Part shown: piece by piece, positions 23,000 to 35,030 of the stretch
How the letters are laid out: each line of letters opens with the position of its first letter
How positions within the stretch are numbered: the first letter of the stretch is position 1
DNA from: Cryptomeria japonica
Taxonomy: Eukaryota; Streptophyta; Pinopsida; Cupressales; Cupressaceae
NCBI RefSeq assembly: GCF_030272615.1
Contig: NC_081406.1
Coordinates: forward strand, 476,622,900-476,686,899
Length of the DNA: 64,000 nt
Direction: 5' to 3'
Made by a program: the position numbers and the translations under genes
Notes under the pieces: model-generated
Databases searched by the model: none
Seen by the model: only the letters and a program-made list of their open reading frames with translations
Told to the model about the DNA's origin: nothing

Positions 23000-23604
23000 G
23001 AATGTGCGATGTGATTTAAAAAGTTGGTGATTAATATAGAGAAAGTTATTGTATTTGGTAAGTTTTTTTAGAACTAGGTTGTCCTTTCTTCAACTTAGTT
23101 TTGTGATGAAGACTTTCTCTTCTCAAAATATATGGAGTGGTCATACATGAATGATGAATGGTTTCCTTTGATGTTTGGATTGAGATACTTCATTTGAAAG
23201 ACTCAAGCTTTCTTTATCAAGCAAAGGTTTAGATTCACCCCCACGACAAAGTGTGTCAAATGATATGGATAAGAGTCTCCTAATATGGAAACTTGATTTG
23301 ACAACTTAAGGCTTAAACTCAGTATTTTGTTTGTTTGATAGAATCCATTTAGACGGTGGACCTTTTGATCAATGTGATGGTACTATTTGATTTTGGTGGG
23401 ATGAAGTCTTATCTCTAGCTAGTTTAAGATTTCGACAAATTTGTTCTAAGGATGCTTGCTTGATTTTTGGAAATGTTTTCTTTGATGATCTAGTTCAGAT
23501 TCTGACTGGTGAGTTTGATAAAAGGCCCAAAAGGGTATTTAGGAGTGATGATAAAATTTTCCAAAACTGCCTAGTTTACTCTCTATTTTTTTGTGTTTTA
23601 ACCA

Positions 23605-23955
23605 TGTGCTAAAACTAAGACTGGATGCACTATCTGATGATCCAGATGTGCTACAGGAAATTCCTGATGCACTAAGCTACCTATATTACACACTATATCA
23701 GAGTTTGAAAATTGTTTCTGACTGGGAAGATTATGCACTGATATGTCTTGATTAAGCATTGTTGTTTGGACCCAAAGTGCTAAGTTAAGCCTCTTATGTG
23801 CTATACTGATTCTCAAAAGCGCTAATATGGTTACACAAAGCACTACTAAAAGGTTTACCAGTTTCACAACTGTTTGCACATTATTTTGACTAATGAAAGC
23901 GCTAGGTTCTAGTTTGCATGCACTATAAAATGGTCAAGACATGCTAGGATGTTGC
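23605..23955. repeat. Cluster of the 7-mer TGYRCTA and variants, first block
   Basis: The words TGTGCTA, TGCACTA, AGTGCTA, AGCGCTA and CATGCTA recur about 14 times in 350 bases, with irregular spacing of about 15 to 45 bases. The same motif family fills 25510-25790. On the minus strand the word is TAGYRCA. Spacers between the words are not alike, so this is not an ordinary minisatellite. Confidence 0.6.
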
Positions 23956-24819
23956 TCCTATGCACTAAACTGCCCTGATTGCCTTTGTTGTTGGCTATTT
24001 TTAGAAATTTTCTAAAACTTGTTTGTTTTTTATGGATGATTTTCTGAAAGTAACTCGAAAACATAGCATGAAAGAAATAACCAATTTTGCTTATGCTAAA
24101 CAGATAGTGTATGTTTTGTGAGGATGTGGTCAAATCCCAATGTTTTCACAGGCTTGGATACAAGTAAGACAAAATAAGATAGACTCTTTATTCAAGGGTC
24201 GTCAACAATACCATAGCCCACTAGTCTCGATACTCCATCAGCTCAAACAGTCGTGTCACCCCCTAGGGGTGCCCATTTTTTTGCCTTTTGCCATAAATAA
24301 CTCAAAGTGAATTGCTTCAAAATTGATTAGTTATCCTGGGAGATATATGGTGAGTAATCTTGGTGGCAGATTCCTCCCCACCCTTGCACTATGATATTGA
24401 AGATGTTTGGATACTGACTTGGCTCAAAGTTTCTATTTCTAAAGTTTTTAATCAGGATTCATGTTCGGTCTTCAGTGATAAACGCCCTCAGGAGGCTTCC
24501 CAACCTTTAGAACAAAGGCTTTACGTATCGTAAAGATACTGGGGGAAGGCTAATCACTGAGAAAAATCATTGAAGGGAATTTTGTCAACCTCCACTTTTG
24601 ATTATAGTGGGTTGGAATACTTGCCGATAAAGTCATTTCCCACTTAGGTCGTTCCCCTCTTACCGACCATTTAAATGGCACTCTAAGAGCAACTTGGGAG
24701 AGCAGGCCTGCTAAAGGATGTAAATGCTTGAAATTAATAAAGTATAAGAGTGGTTTGGCTTTTTTATCACCCAGTTAAGGGGAGAGCATATACCTTCCAC
24801 TTTTGAGACAAAGCGAACA

Positions 24820-25375
24820 ATGGTTCTTTTTAACCTTCAAGACAATGATTTTTTAACTTCTAGCTGGAGATTTTTCTCCAAAAATCATGGTGTTCTTTTT
24901 AACCTTTCATAGCAAAGTGTGTAATTCCAAAAACCTTTGAATAAACTTGGTCAACAAAGTAAATCGTGATTTGGTCAACAAAATTGAAAGTCAATAGGGG
25001 AAAGCTTTCCCTCTTTGCTTTGCATAAAATGAAGATGAGGTTCTTTCACCTTTGCAAAAATATGAAGTTGATCCTTTTATACACCAAAGGAAAGTGAAGT
25101 TCATTTTAACCTTGCTGAAAGTAAAATTTGTTTTGTTCTTTTTAGAGTTCCAAAATTAAGTGTTTTTCCTTTTCTAAGTTGCAAGAAAGCAAAAGTGAAT
25201 TTTGTTGTTCTTTTTACCTTGCAATAAAAAAAGATGAATTTTCATTTTAAACACCAAAAAAAGTCTGAGGTTCATTTTTAAGCATCCCAAAATGAAAATA
25301 CGAGGTTTATTTTAAACTTGTACCAAAAGGAGAGTGAATTCTTTTTAACTTCTTTTGAAAGAAAGTAGAAAAAGA
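24820..25375. repeat. Degenerate T-rich repeat, unit about 45-60 bp
   Basis: The phrase TTCTTTTTAACCTT or a close relative recurs at about 24825, 24890, 25035, 25100, 25135, 25215 and 25335, each followed by a short A-rich segment containing AAAGTGAA or AAAATGAA. Units have diverged strongly, and the count is approximate. Confidence 0.45.
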
Positions 25376-25509
25376 TAACTTCTAAACTAACTCCTTCCCC
25401 TACACAAAAAAGATTAGAGCCTGCATGAAATCTATCAATAATCAACTATTAGTGTGGGCTTATAGAAGCCTAAAATGATTTTCCTCAGTTACAATTTTTT
25501 CTTCTTTGC

Positions 25510-25790
25510 TAACTCTATGTGCTACACTGTTGCACCAATGTGCTATAGAAATACATAGATGTGCTACAGAATAGACCCTATGCACTAAGATGATCACTGG
25601 ATGCGCTAGATTGGTTTCCTAATGCATCATGATTTTACAATTGACAGTCAGAGTGTTATGCGCTAGCCTAAGTTCACAAAGTGCTAATGTTAGAGTCTAA
25701 TGCACTAAACAGTGAGCGATATATGCTAGCAAATAGTTTCGACGTGCTAAAGTAAGGTTCCAACATGCTAACTCAGATTTTTCACGTACC
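25510..25790. repeat. Cluster of the 7-mer TGYRCTA and variants, second block
   Basis: About 12 copies of TGTGCTA, TGCACTA, TGCGCTA or close variants lie in 280 bases, spaced about 15 to 35 bases apart. It matches the cluster at 23605-23955 in motif but not in the intervening sequence. It lies next to the copia-type LTR that starts at about 25821. Confidence 0.6.
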
Positions 25791-25820
25791 TGCAATAGCA
25801 CTCCTACATCAAAAATGATA

Positions 25821-26955
25821 TGTGATGAATACTAAGAGGGGGGTTGAATTAGTATACCAATAAATACTAAACTCAAACACTTAAACAGTTTAGCAGTAAA
25901 CCGGTATAACAGTTTTACTAACAAACCGGTTAACACAAATGCAAACCAAACAGCAAATAAGGCATTCACCCACAGAAGCACAATCACCATAACACAAGAG
26001 ATTTTGACATGGAAACCCAAATGGGAAAAACCACAATGAGATGAAACTCATAAGTAACTATCTGCAGAATAGTAACCAGATCGGTTAAGGTCATACAATG
26101 TTCTTCACCAGAACAGATCCTGTTAGGAATCTCAATATCTGTTAGGAGATAAATCCAATTAAAGACTACCTTGTGAGAGGATTTTAGATCCACAGTTGTG
26201 AACCACCTTGTTACAGGATTTACAAAGGCTTTACCAAGCCTACCCGATTAACGGTTTCAAACTTGTCAAAGATGTGAGTAATCAAAAAGTGAGTGATCTA
26301 GCAAATAGCACAGTCTGCTTGGTTAGATCCATGATAGCTCATTGTTAATGCATTTTAGAATTACTTCAGTCTTCAGTATGTCCACACTCTATTACTTCAC
26401 ATAGACTTGACCTTTTTCTATGATCGCACATACAAAACCACATCAACCACCTAAAACCCTAACAACCTCTAAAACCCTAGACATGATGTCGTTATAAAGG
26501 AATCTGATTTCATGTCAGTCCAATAGAATTACATTGCAAGTTCCAGGGTTTAGTGCATCTGGACACATTTGGTAACACGGCATAGAATCACTACCAAAGT
26601 GTCGATGGATGATAACTCATCACAAAAATAATATCGGTTGGTAACTCATCACAGAGTAATATCGGTTCATACATTTACCTATTACCGGTTCACATATTTT
26701 ACCGATTACTGGTTTGTCAAAATGGTGACTGGGAAAAATGATAACAACCACTTTGTTCCTTTGTACAACTTTGGGATCCTCGAACCGCTTGGGTCTTCAT
26801 ACCACTTGAGATCGGTAAACACTTTCTACAAAACAGTAATAGTCTAAAGACTATAATACACAATACCAGTTGGAACAAATACCAGTTGAGCATAACTCAT
26901 ACATACAAAAAGTGATCTCAAAGAAAGTGTGTGTCCATCAATGACAATCACAACA
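25821..26955 (-). mobile_element. Copia-type solo LTR, copy B
   Basis: On the minus strand this ends in ..CCCCCCTCTTAGTATTCATCA and starts near TGTTGTGATTGTCATTGATG at 26955. It is about 1.13 kb, in the same family and orientation as 2318-3403, and its U3 part is also present at 4495-4860. No primer site or coding region accompanies it. The word ATCAAAAATGA stands on both flanks (about 25808 and 26961), longer than a usual LTR target duplication, so the mechanism and exact ends are uncertain. Confidence 0.5.
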
Positions 26956-26995
26956 TCATCATCAAAAATGACAATAATATATTTTATGGGGTTAT

Positions 26996-27013
26996 GCCCC
27001 ACAGTGGGCGCCA
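26996..27013 (-). promoter_or_regulatory. Primer-binding site of G1, tRNA-Lys type
   Basis: The minus strand reads TGGCGCCCACTGTGGGGC. This is complementary to the 3' end of a plant lysine tRNA, with one or two changes. It stands 4 bases inside the LTR edge at 27018, so the LTR at 27018-28441 is the 5' LTR of a minus-strand element. Confidence 0.75.
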
Positions 27014-27017
27014 AAAA

Positions 27018-28441
27018 TGTGTGCGGGAAAAGTGTTGCAAAGGTTTCAAAAGGTCCACACACCAATGGGACTCTTGGTGCAAGTTATGGAGCTATATTGA
27101 ATATCTCAACTCCCCAAGGAACGTTCCATTATTCTCTATCTCACAGGATCCCTCAAGTCAATGCCTTTTCTCTCAAATCACTAAGAAAAGTGACTTCAGG
27201 AATGGCAACTCCAAGAATGAGGGTTGTTTGATCAACTTAATATGAATGCATTCTTAGTTATGCATGATATTAAATCTAATATGATTTAAACTAGCATGGA
27301 TATGATGATAAGATAAAAGATTAGTAAAACCTATCCTAACATGATATACTAGTCTATTATGAGAATGCTATGATAGTGGAAATGCTTCTTAAAATGCTTA
27401 TTAAGATTATTTCTATTCAAAGAGAGGCTAAATGCTTGATTTAAAAATGATTATGGATTTGATGCAGGGAACTTGGATACTTAGTAAAAAGTCTATAAGT
27501 TTGATACTAAAGACTTGGATATGAAAATGAGAGAATGAGAGCTCTATTTATAGGAAAAATAGGGCAATGGATGGTCAAGATTGGATAATCTTAACAAGGG
27601 TCGGGATTAAAAGTTATCAATCCATGTTTACAATTCTCACCAATGAAATGGTGACAATTGTCAACAAAAGACTACTTGAGAAGAGATGTAAGAAGCATTA
27701 AATGCTTGAGAAGACATGATGGTTACCATAGGAGGTAAGGGTTAAGGTTAGGTTAAGGTTATCCATTGGATAAAGATTTTACCCAAAGGATAAACTCTTG
27801 TGCAAGGGTTAAAGGAATAACCATGGTCAAAGCAATGAATGCTTGATAAGACCCTTGGGTTAGATGAAGGTTGAGTTAGAGAGAAAGTCTCTAATCATGC
27901 AAGAAGGTTGAGTTAATCATTAATGGTTATGAAGATTTTAAAGGTTAACTTGTTGAAGACATAAAGCCTTTAATGGTTTTCAAAGACTTTGAGGGTTTGA
28001 GAAGTGACTTCCCTTTGCTTAGGGATGTGACAATATTTAGGAGATGGATTAGGCTAATTTAGAAGTGATTAGAAGAATCTAGAAGGGGGGGTTAGGAGGT
28101 AAGTAGGAGATGTAGGATTTTGCAAATGGATGGAGGGGAATTTTAATTAAAATAAATTACTTTATTTCAACAAAATAGATGCAACTTGCATAAATACAAG
28201 TGGGGGATTTAATTAAATGTAAATTTAATTAAATGGGCTAGAAGGGGGATTTAATTAAATGTGAATTTAATTAAATGGCTTAGATAGAAGAAGGGTATAC
28301 TAATTAAATCTTAATTTAATTAATAGGCGATTAGAAGAATAGGGATATTAATTAAATCTTAATTTAATTAATTGGAAGAATTAAGAATAATTAAATGAAT
28401 AAAATTCACTTAATTCATTGTACAACTTTTAGGTGTCTAAA
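27018..28441 (-). mobile_element. 5' LTR of gypsy element G1
   Basis: This LTR is about 1.42 kb and matches 4897-6305 at roughly 96 percent by eye, in the same orientation. The outer end reads TTTAGACACC where the other copy has TGTAGACACC, a change in the terminal TG. A TATA-like box is kept at 27545-27552 (minus strand). The outer flank (28442 onward) has no polypurine tract, as expected for a 5' LTR. The element inserted at or beside the 3' end of the older element G2. Confidence 0.75.
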
Positions 28442-28984
28442 ATTATGATGACCAAGATGCTAAATGATAATTGTTGAAGGACACACTAATGGGATACGAT
28501 CTCGATGGACAAGTCAGACACGCGCCTATGTATGGTGACACCTATATACAAGATAAACCTATACACAATTGACATCACGACCAAAGAAAAGGGAATAGGA
28601 AAATACATGACACTATGCATAGAAGATCGAGTTTTGAGGCTATTTACAAACATCTATGCACAAGTGAAGTGAAAGGACATGAGAGAATGTGGGTAACATG
28701 AGATACCGCATGGGAAATAGGTGGATGTGATGGAGATGCAGATGGGGGTGGGTAGCAATAGATACCATGTCATGAAGAATGGATATGAAGACCAAAGGAT
28801 AATGGAACTTCCTTTTACATATAGTGTTTGTTACCAATTTTTCACCATACATACATGTCCAAGGCACCACAAGGAATGGTTTTCACTAGAGGATGAATCT
28901 ATTTTTCTTTATTATTTTTTCTTCTTTTTTCAATTTTTTTTGAATTTTCTAATTTTGAACATGAGGTACACTACCATGGACTAG
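28442..28984. other. Spacer between the G1 5' LTR and the G2 integrase
   Basis: This is probably the 3' noncoding part of G2. It contains a T-rich run (about 28905-28945) and no recognised coding motif. No LTR of G2 was found here, so G2 may have lost it, or G1 may have inserted over it. Confidence 0.4.
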
Positions 28985-30100
28985 GCATAGAATCTTTTCA
29001 GGTGCAAGATATTAAGGGGGTCATTGAGAGGCTCCCCTTCTTGGGGATCAAGCCAGTTAGCTTCAAATTTTCCTTTCTTCTCTTGATCCTGCTAGTTCTA
29101 TGGATTTTCACGGAAGACTAGATCACCTACTTCAAACTCATTGGTGGTGAACTTTTTTTTTATATTATCTTTTTAATCTAGTCTAATCAACTTGCAGTTG
29201 ATCTTATGCTTTTTGAAATTGTTCATCAATGAGATCAAGCTGAGCTAGTCTCGCCACTCTATAGTCTTCATCTGAAACAAATTCTTTCAATGATGTGTGC
29301 AACGATGGAAATTCAACCTCAATTGGTAAGAAGTCCTCTACACCATAGACAACGGAATAGGGGGTGTCTCTAATAGGAGTTTAAATGCTGGTATGATAGG
29401 CCCAAAGGGCGGGATTGAGATGAAGGTTCTAGTCACAACTAGTTTTATTGCCAACCTTCTTGAGGATGTGAAGCGAGGTTTTATTGGTTGTCGTAGCTTG
29501 GTCGTTCCCTTGAGGGTAATATGGAGTAGACCAATGATGTGGAATAGGAATGTGGAACAAAGATCACACATGTTGGTTTTTGAATGGGGTTCCATTGTTA
29601 ATAATGATGGTGGAGGGAATCCCATAGTGGAAAATGATATGGTATAGGATAAACTTGGACACTTGGACACTAGTGGTGAGGGTGAGGGGAATGTCTTTGA
29701 CCAACTTGGTGAAATGCTCTATTGCAGCAATGATTAAATTGTGTCCATCTAAGGAAGCAGGGTGAATCTTACCAACAGGGTCCAAGCCCCATGTGGAAAA
29801 AGGCCATGGTGTTGTTATTGGCTGCAAATCCTAAGCCAAAACATGAATCGGGTCTCTATGTCACTGACAAGGCACACATTTCTTCACAAATTCACAACAA
29901 TCTTGTTCCATGGTGGGCCAGTAGTATCCTACTCTTAAGAGTTGTTTGGTAAGAACATATCTACTCGTGTGAGCACAACAAGTTCCAGTGTGCACTTCTT
30001 TCATCAAAATATTAGCTTCATCTAAATCTAGACATCTAGTGAGGATTTCATGGTAGCCATGATCATATAGATTGTCTCCTATAAGGGTGTATAGGGCACA
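28985..30100 (-). pseudogene. Integrase remnant of gypsy element G2
   Basis: The minus strand shows an H2C2 region at about 29990-29870 (HTGTCCAH, GYYWPTMEQD, then CVPCQ, with all four zinc ligands apparently present). Next is the integrase core at about 29825-29570 (PWPFSTWGLDPVGKIHPASL, AAIEHFTKL, FHYGIPSTIIINNG). In the last motif the catalytic Asp of IIIDNG is Asn. A C-terminal KGKFEANWL block lies at about 29070. Frameshifts near 29570 and 29340 and several stops break it. It is older-looking than G1 and belongs to the same broad branch. Confidence 0.8.
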
Positions 30101-32000
30101 ATGACATATGAGATTACAATAGTCATTATGGGATATGTTGGGTGGAAGGGCACCATCTTTTATGTATGCATGGATGTCATGGTACCAAGGTGATTAGGGT
30201 CCAATAATGTTGCAGACCATTTCCATATGCAATGTTTCAATTACGGGCTGAAGAAAGTATTCCACTAAAAAATCATATTTAGGGCTCTCTCACTCGATCA
30301 TGAGAAGAGACCCAATGGTGGTCATTGCATTGGTTGCTTTTTTATGTGCTCTAGGTCATCGACCATTCTTTTATATGGAAAGATCTTGTCATCCTTAGTT
30401 TGAAAATCATCGTTTACCTGTTGGATGACTAGTTGTGAATCTTTGTAAACTAAGATATCTCAAATATTCTACTGAATAGCTATCTTTAGACCAGTTATAA
30501 GTCCTTCATATTCAGCAATGTTATTAGTACATGGTAAAGACAACTAGAATGACTTGAGGATGAGATCACCTTGAGGAGTGATAAACAAGAAACCTGCTCC
30601 TAAACCATTCTGAGTATGGGATCCATAAAAGTATAACTTCGAGGGAGATTGTGTTGTGATGTTGCATACATACTCATCTAGGACTAATGTGACCAGGGGA
30701 CAAGAATCAACCAAGGGTGTTTCAGGCAACTAATCAACAATGACCTGTCCTTTCATTGCCTTTTTGTCTACATATTGGATGTCAAATTCACTAAGCAACA
30801 TAACACTTTTAGCCATACGACTAGTGAGAGTTGTCTTGAGGAGTAGATACTTCAAGGGATCAATTTTGTAGATGAGCTTGACTGTATGACTTAACATGTA
30901 ATGTCGAAGCTTTTGCAAGAAAAGGACAACCGTTAGAAATGCTTTTTCAATGGGAGAATAGTTTATCTCATATCCAACCAAGGTTTTACTAATGTAGTAG
31001 CTTACTCCTTCCTTTCCTTGATCATCATTTTGGGTGAGAAGTGCCCCCAGAGCTGTTGGAGTAATTGAGATATACAAGAGAAAAGGACAACTTGGAATGG
31101 GTGGCATCAAGACTGGAGGATTCACTAGGTATTTCTTTATCTTATCAAATGCTTGCTAGCATTGGGTATCCCACTTGAATTTTGCACCCTTTCTAAGAAG
31201 GTGATTAATAGGTTGACACTTATCTACAAGTTGGGTAATGAAATGGAAGACAAATTGTACCTTTCCTTACAGGCTACACAGATTTCTCAATGTTCTGGGA
31301 GGAGGCGTCTCTAATATTGCTTTGACCTTTTTAGGATCAATTTTGATGTTATGCCTAGAGACTATGAATCCTAGGAGATTACCTAATGTAACTTCAAATA
31401 TACATTTTTTTGGGTTTACGTGCAATTTATACTTAACCAAACGCTCAAATATTTATTCTAGGATAGTAGGATGTTCTACTCTTGTCTTCCACTTTCCTTG
31501 TATGTCACCCACATAGTCTTCTAATATATTATGCATGAGATCATGAAAAATCATTGTCATAGCGCGTTGATACGTGGAACCTGCATTCTTGAGACCAAAA
31601 GGCATGACTTGGTAGCAGAAGGTTCCCCATGGGGTAGTGAATCTTGTCTTATTCTGATCTTCTTTTGCAATTTTTATCTGGTTATATCTTGAGAATCCAT
31701 CCATGAGTGAAAGCATTTCATGTCCTACTATTAGATCAACAAGGATGTCATTGTTGGGGAGTGAAAAATCATCCTTGGGATATGCTTTATTCAGATCCCT
31801 AAAGTAGGTACACACTATGATAGCACCACATGGTTTTGAAATAGGTAACATACTCGAGATCCATTTTGAGCAATCAATTAGTCGAATAAAATTGACCTCT
31901 AGGATCTTTTCTAAGTCTTCCTTGACCAACAATGCAATTATGGGATGCATCTTTTGCAATTTCTGCTTAACTAGTTTAGCATTCGAATCAACCACCAAGT
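30101..32000 (-). pseudogene. Reverse transcriptase and RNase H remnant of G2
   Basis: RT comes first on the minus strand. DLNKAYPKDDFSLPNNDI (about 31795-31740), MDGFSRYNQIKIAKEDQNK and PWGTFCYQVMPFGLKNAGS are clear. The catalytic YVDD has become YVGD (about 31515), which should abolish polymerase activity. The connection region follows at about 31090-30840 (ALGALLTQNDDQGKE, YEINYSPIEKA). RNase H begins at about 30640 with GSHTQNGLGAGFLFITPQG, where the usual first catalytic Asp before GS is Tyr. Breaks lie near 31450, 31126 and 30730. Confidence 0.85.
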
Positions 32001-33203
32001 GATGAACTACTATTCTAGATCAAGACCAGGCATGTCTACATATGACCATGCAAAATTAATAGGCCACTTATGAATAAGTTTGGAGAACACCTGAAATTCA
32101 TCATCAGATAGAGATGCAACGAGATGGGTGATGTGTGGATGTTCTATTGTGCCCACATTTATTTGTTTGGTCTAATCTATGAGAAATGGTGATATCTCAG
32201 GAACATGATCACCAATGAGGGGAAGAAGAGAATCCCCATCTTCTAGTGCCTTAGGGAGGTTTTCACTAGAAGATACACCCTTTGTTTTTACTACTTTATG
32301 GTCTATAGCTGCATTAGAAAGGTTTTCACCACAAGACTCTTGATTTTTTGATTATTTTTTATTTTTGCGATTAAGGATTTCTTCTTCTCCAAAATAGCCT
32401 TGAGGATCTGGCTTGTATATTGTATTCTATTCAGGATAATAGTACGGTGCACACTCGATTGCCCCTAGAAAATATAGAAGCACTGTATCATTTTTGAACG
32501 TGTCTAGATGTGCAACATTTGACCCAAATCAATGAGTTCAGTGTGGCGAAGGGGAAAATCAATTAAGAGGACTGATGTGTCAAAAAGATGGGATGTGCCA
32601 AAGGATGAGGAGCTATCTACATTGTTGTATGCTTGTTTGACAACCTCCTCAGGTATGTCTTTGATATCGACCAAAAAATTTTCATTTTTTTTTGGAAGTG
32701 CCAACTGAACTTAAGGCTTCATGGAAGGGATGTCCAAAACCAAGCCCTTTGTGGTTTACATTAAGATTTGGATCAATAGGTCTTCTGATTTCTTATTCTT
32801 CTTGGCCTAGTCCACCACCTTAGTAGTTCCATTTCTGAGTAGCCCATTTGTGGGCGACCGAGATTTTCTCCTTGAGCTGCTTGAGGTGAGTGTCATTATC
32901 TATGGAGACATCCTTGAAGAGACATTGGTTAATATCTCCTTCTATGACATCATTATTTAGTTTACCGTGAGATTGGAATATGGTGGAGCCACGCTGTTGG
33001 ACTATAGGTTCCTTCTTCTTCTTCTCCTTGGTAGGCTTTTTGTGACCATGTGGATCTAGAGGTAAGGCACCTACTGTGAAAGTGTCTTGTAGAAAATTGT
33101 AATGGTGAAAAATTAGGGTTTCCACCATGACAGGGATGAAAACCGTTAATTTACCATTACATTCAAAAGAGGGATTAATCCAAAAGATCCAATCCCAAAT
33201 CAA
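32001..33203 (-). pseudogene. Protease-RT linker of G2 polyprotein
   Basis: Decayed coding sequence lies between the protease and RT on the minus strand. Readable pieces are an acidic block at 32704-32504 (VDIKDIPEEVVKQAYNNVD) and a Lys-rich block at 33203-32820 (HKKPTKEKKKKEP). Position and composition fit the poorly conserved linker of Tat/Ogre-like polyproteins. No catalytic motif is present. Confidence 0.5.
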
Positions 33204-34178
33204 GAATCATAAGGAGTGAATATTGATTGGATTTAGGGAATGTGTGAATTGTTTTACCCTCTTTTGTGAGTTGAAATGATGAATTAAGATAAAGTGCTAA
33301 AAAGTGAAGGTAAAAATGTGGAAATAGTGAGCTACAAATGCGGGATTTTCACATTCTCCTAGATCTAAGTAGTATATTTAGATTTGGATCTGATCCCCAA
33401 AAAAGCTCCAAAAATGTCAGGATCGGTGTGCCCATCACCCTAGTCCTCCTACCTTTTTGCATGCCAAAGAGGGTTGATTCATCTCTGCAAATAATATCTA
33501 TTCTAAAGAGTATAGATTCGTACATGTTTCCTATATAGAGAAAGAAAGGGAAATAGGTTGGGAATAGGGGCTTGCTTAAGTCAAACCCTAGTTTACAAAT
33601 TAAACTTGATTGAAATATTGAAAATACTAAAATAAATGATGGAAGGATATACCTCGGACTTCAATGACTAATAATGATGCTTTGTTTCTTGAATGTAATC
33701 ACATATGTTGTATGGAATGGCATGAACATGACAAAACCCTAATCACACACACATGCTTGCAAATCAAATAGTGTAATGATGCTCCACAATTGATGAATAA
33801 ATAATGTAGCCTTGAAGACATCTAGAGATGTTTAATGAATGATCCAATGCTTGAATTATTGATGATGATAATTTTGCAAGTCTCTTATGATGTCTTGTTA
33901 TGCAAATGAGAGGGGCAAACCTCCTTATATACCTTCCTATCAAAAAATGCATTAATTTTTTGACATAGGCTAACACGAAGAGAGATTTCCCATTCATTTT
34001 TTAAGATGCAAGAGTGGGCCAAAGAGGGACCTAATTAAGGAAGACCAGAGTGTGGCACCTTGGTCCTAATGAGGACCAAAGTGCCACGCCTTGGTCCTAT
34101 CTCTTTTTAGGGGTGGACTAAGGGGTTATGTGGTGGATGGAGTGAAAACAAGGCCAAACTTGCATGGTATAAGCATAA
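33204..34178. other. Noncoding stretch within G2, possible insertion
   Basis: No coding motif of the element is readable here, although protease lies on one side and linker on the other. Text such as 33400-33520 is not element-like, and the stretch holds the hairpin at 34052-34087. An old insertion is possible, but no terminal repeats or target duplication were found. Confidence 0.35.
34052..34087. repeat. Inverted repeat (hairpin), 16-bp arms with one mismatch
   Basis: The left arm GTGGCAC-C-TTGGTCCT (34052-34067) pairs with the right arm AGGACCAA-A-GTGCCAC (34072-34087) around a 4-base loop AATG. The only non-pairing position is 34059/34080. A further copy of CCTTGGTCCT follows directly at 34089-34098. 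Confidence 0.8.
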
Positions 34179-35030
34179 TCAGGCCTTAATTAGGCATAGG
34201 GATGTGAACACTAAGGTGAGGGCCCCAAACATAGTCAAAATTGCAAAGGGATACAATTTTAGGATGCTACAGGCATATTCACCACAACCAGTATCATTGA
34301 TCTTGAGTTGGGAGAAAGATGATGAGATGGAAGTCTTTTCTTTGGCAATAGCAAGTATGGCATCCAAGTCAACATATGAGGAAGATGATGAGGCTTGTGA
34401 AGCTCCAACATTCATGCCTAGGAAATGATAGGAATATGGTGAGGAATCCTCAAGAACATGATAGTACTCGAATGGTTGGGTGTCACCATGGATTGTGATT
34501 TCATAGCCTTGATATGCGAATTTGAGCAATTGATGATAAGTAGAAGGAACGGCCTGCATGGCATGAATTCATGGGCGATCGAGGAGAATGTTGAAGGGAA
34601 AATCAAGATCAATGATGTGGCATAACATGGTCTATGTTACTAGGCTGACTTGAATTGGGAGATTAATCATCCCTACTGAACTTCTCTCAGCATTTTCATA
34701 AGCCTTGATAGTGATACATTGATTATGCATATCTATGACAATGTACCCCACTTGAGTAACAAATTTTAAAGTACACAAATTCAAGGCAGAACCATTATCA
34801 ATCAATACTTGTTTGACCTTATAACATTTGATGATGGCTTCAATATTTAATGGGTGAATATGATGAGGATCAAGGATCATAGCATCAGACTGTGTGAAAC
34901 TGAGGTGATACATGGAAGACAGATGTGGAACCATGGCTTGGAATTGTGTAGGATTAATATTCCTAGGTACACAAGCCTCTTGCGACATTTGGGTAAGAAT
35001 CTCTTGATGAGTTGGTGAGGCCTTTAGCAA
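34179..35030 (-). pseudogene. Aspartic protease region of G2
   Basis: On the minus strand the active-site block reads QVLIDNGSALNLCT (about 34820-34780), with the D-x-G-S pattern preserved. The downstream block reads HAMQAVPSTYHQLLKF (about 34565-34520), as in G1. Stops near 34613 and 34632 separate the pieces. The upstream part (35030-34860) has the HPLNIEA text typical of the stretch before the protease in this branch. Confidence 0.8.

Larger units (their letters stand above)
23000..25820. other. 5' leader region of G1
   Basis: This is a long untranslated stretch between the gag start and the copia-type LTR embedded near the primer site. No protein family was recognised on either strand. 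It holds two clusters of a short repeated motif (23605-23955 and 25510-25790) and a degenerate T-rich repeat (24820-25375), listed separately. Leaders of several kilobases are known for large Tat/Ogre elements, but part of this could be later insertion. Confidence 0.45.

Noticed and set aside
26996-27013. Plus strand resembles the 3' end of a lysine tRNA gene
   Set aside because: Only the last 18 bases of a tRNA are present, the rest of the cloverleaf is missing, and the place next to an LTR edge identifies it as a primer-binding site on the minus strand.
28905-28945. Poly-T tract as the end of a LINE or SINE
   Set aside because: No endonuclease or RT of LINE type, no internal promoter and no target duplication were seen beside it.
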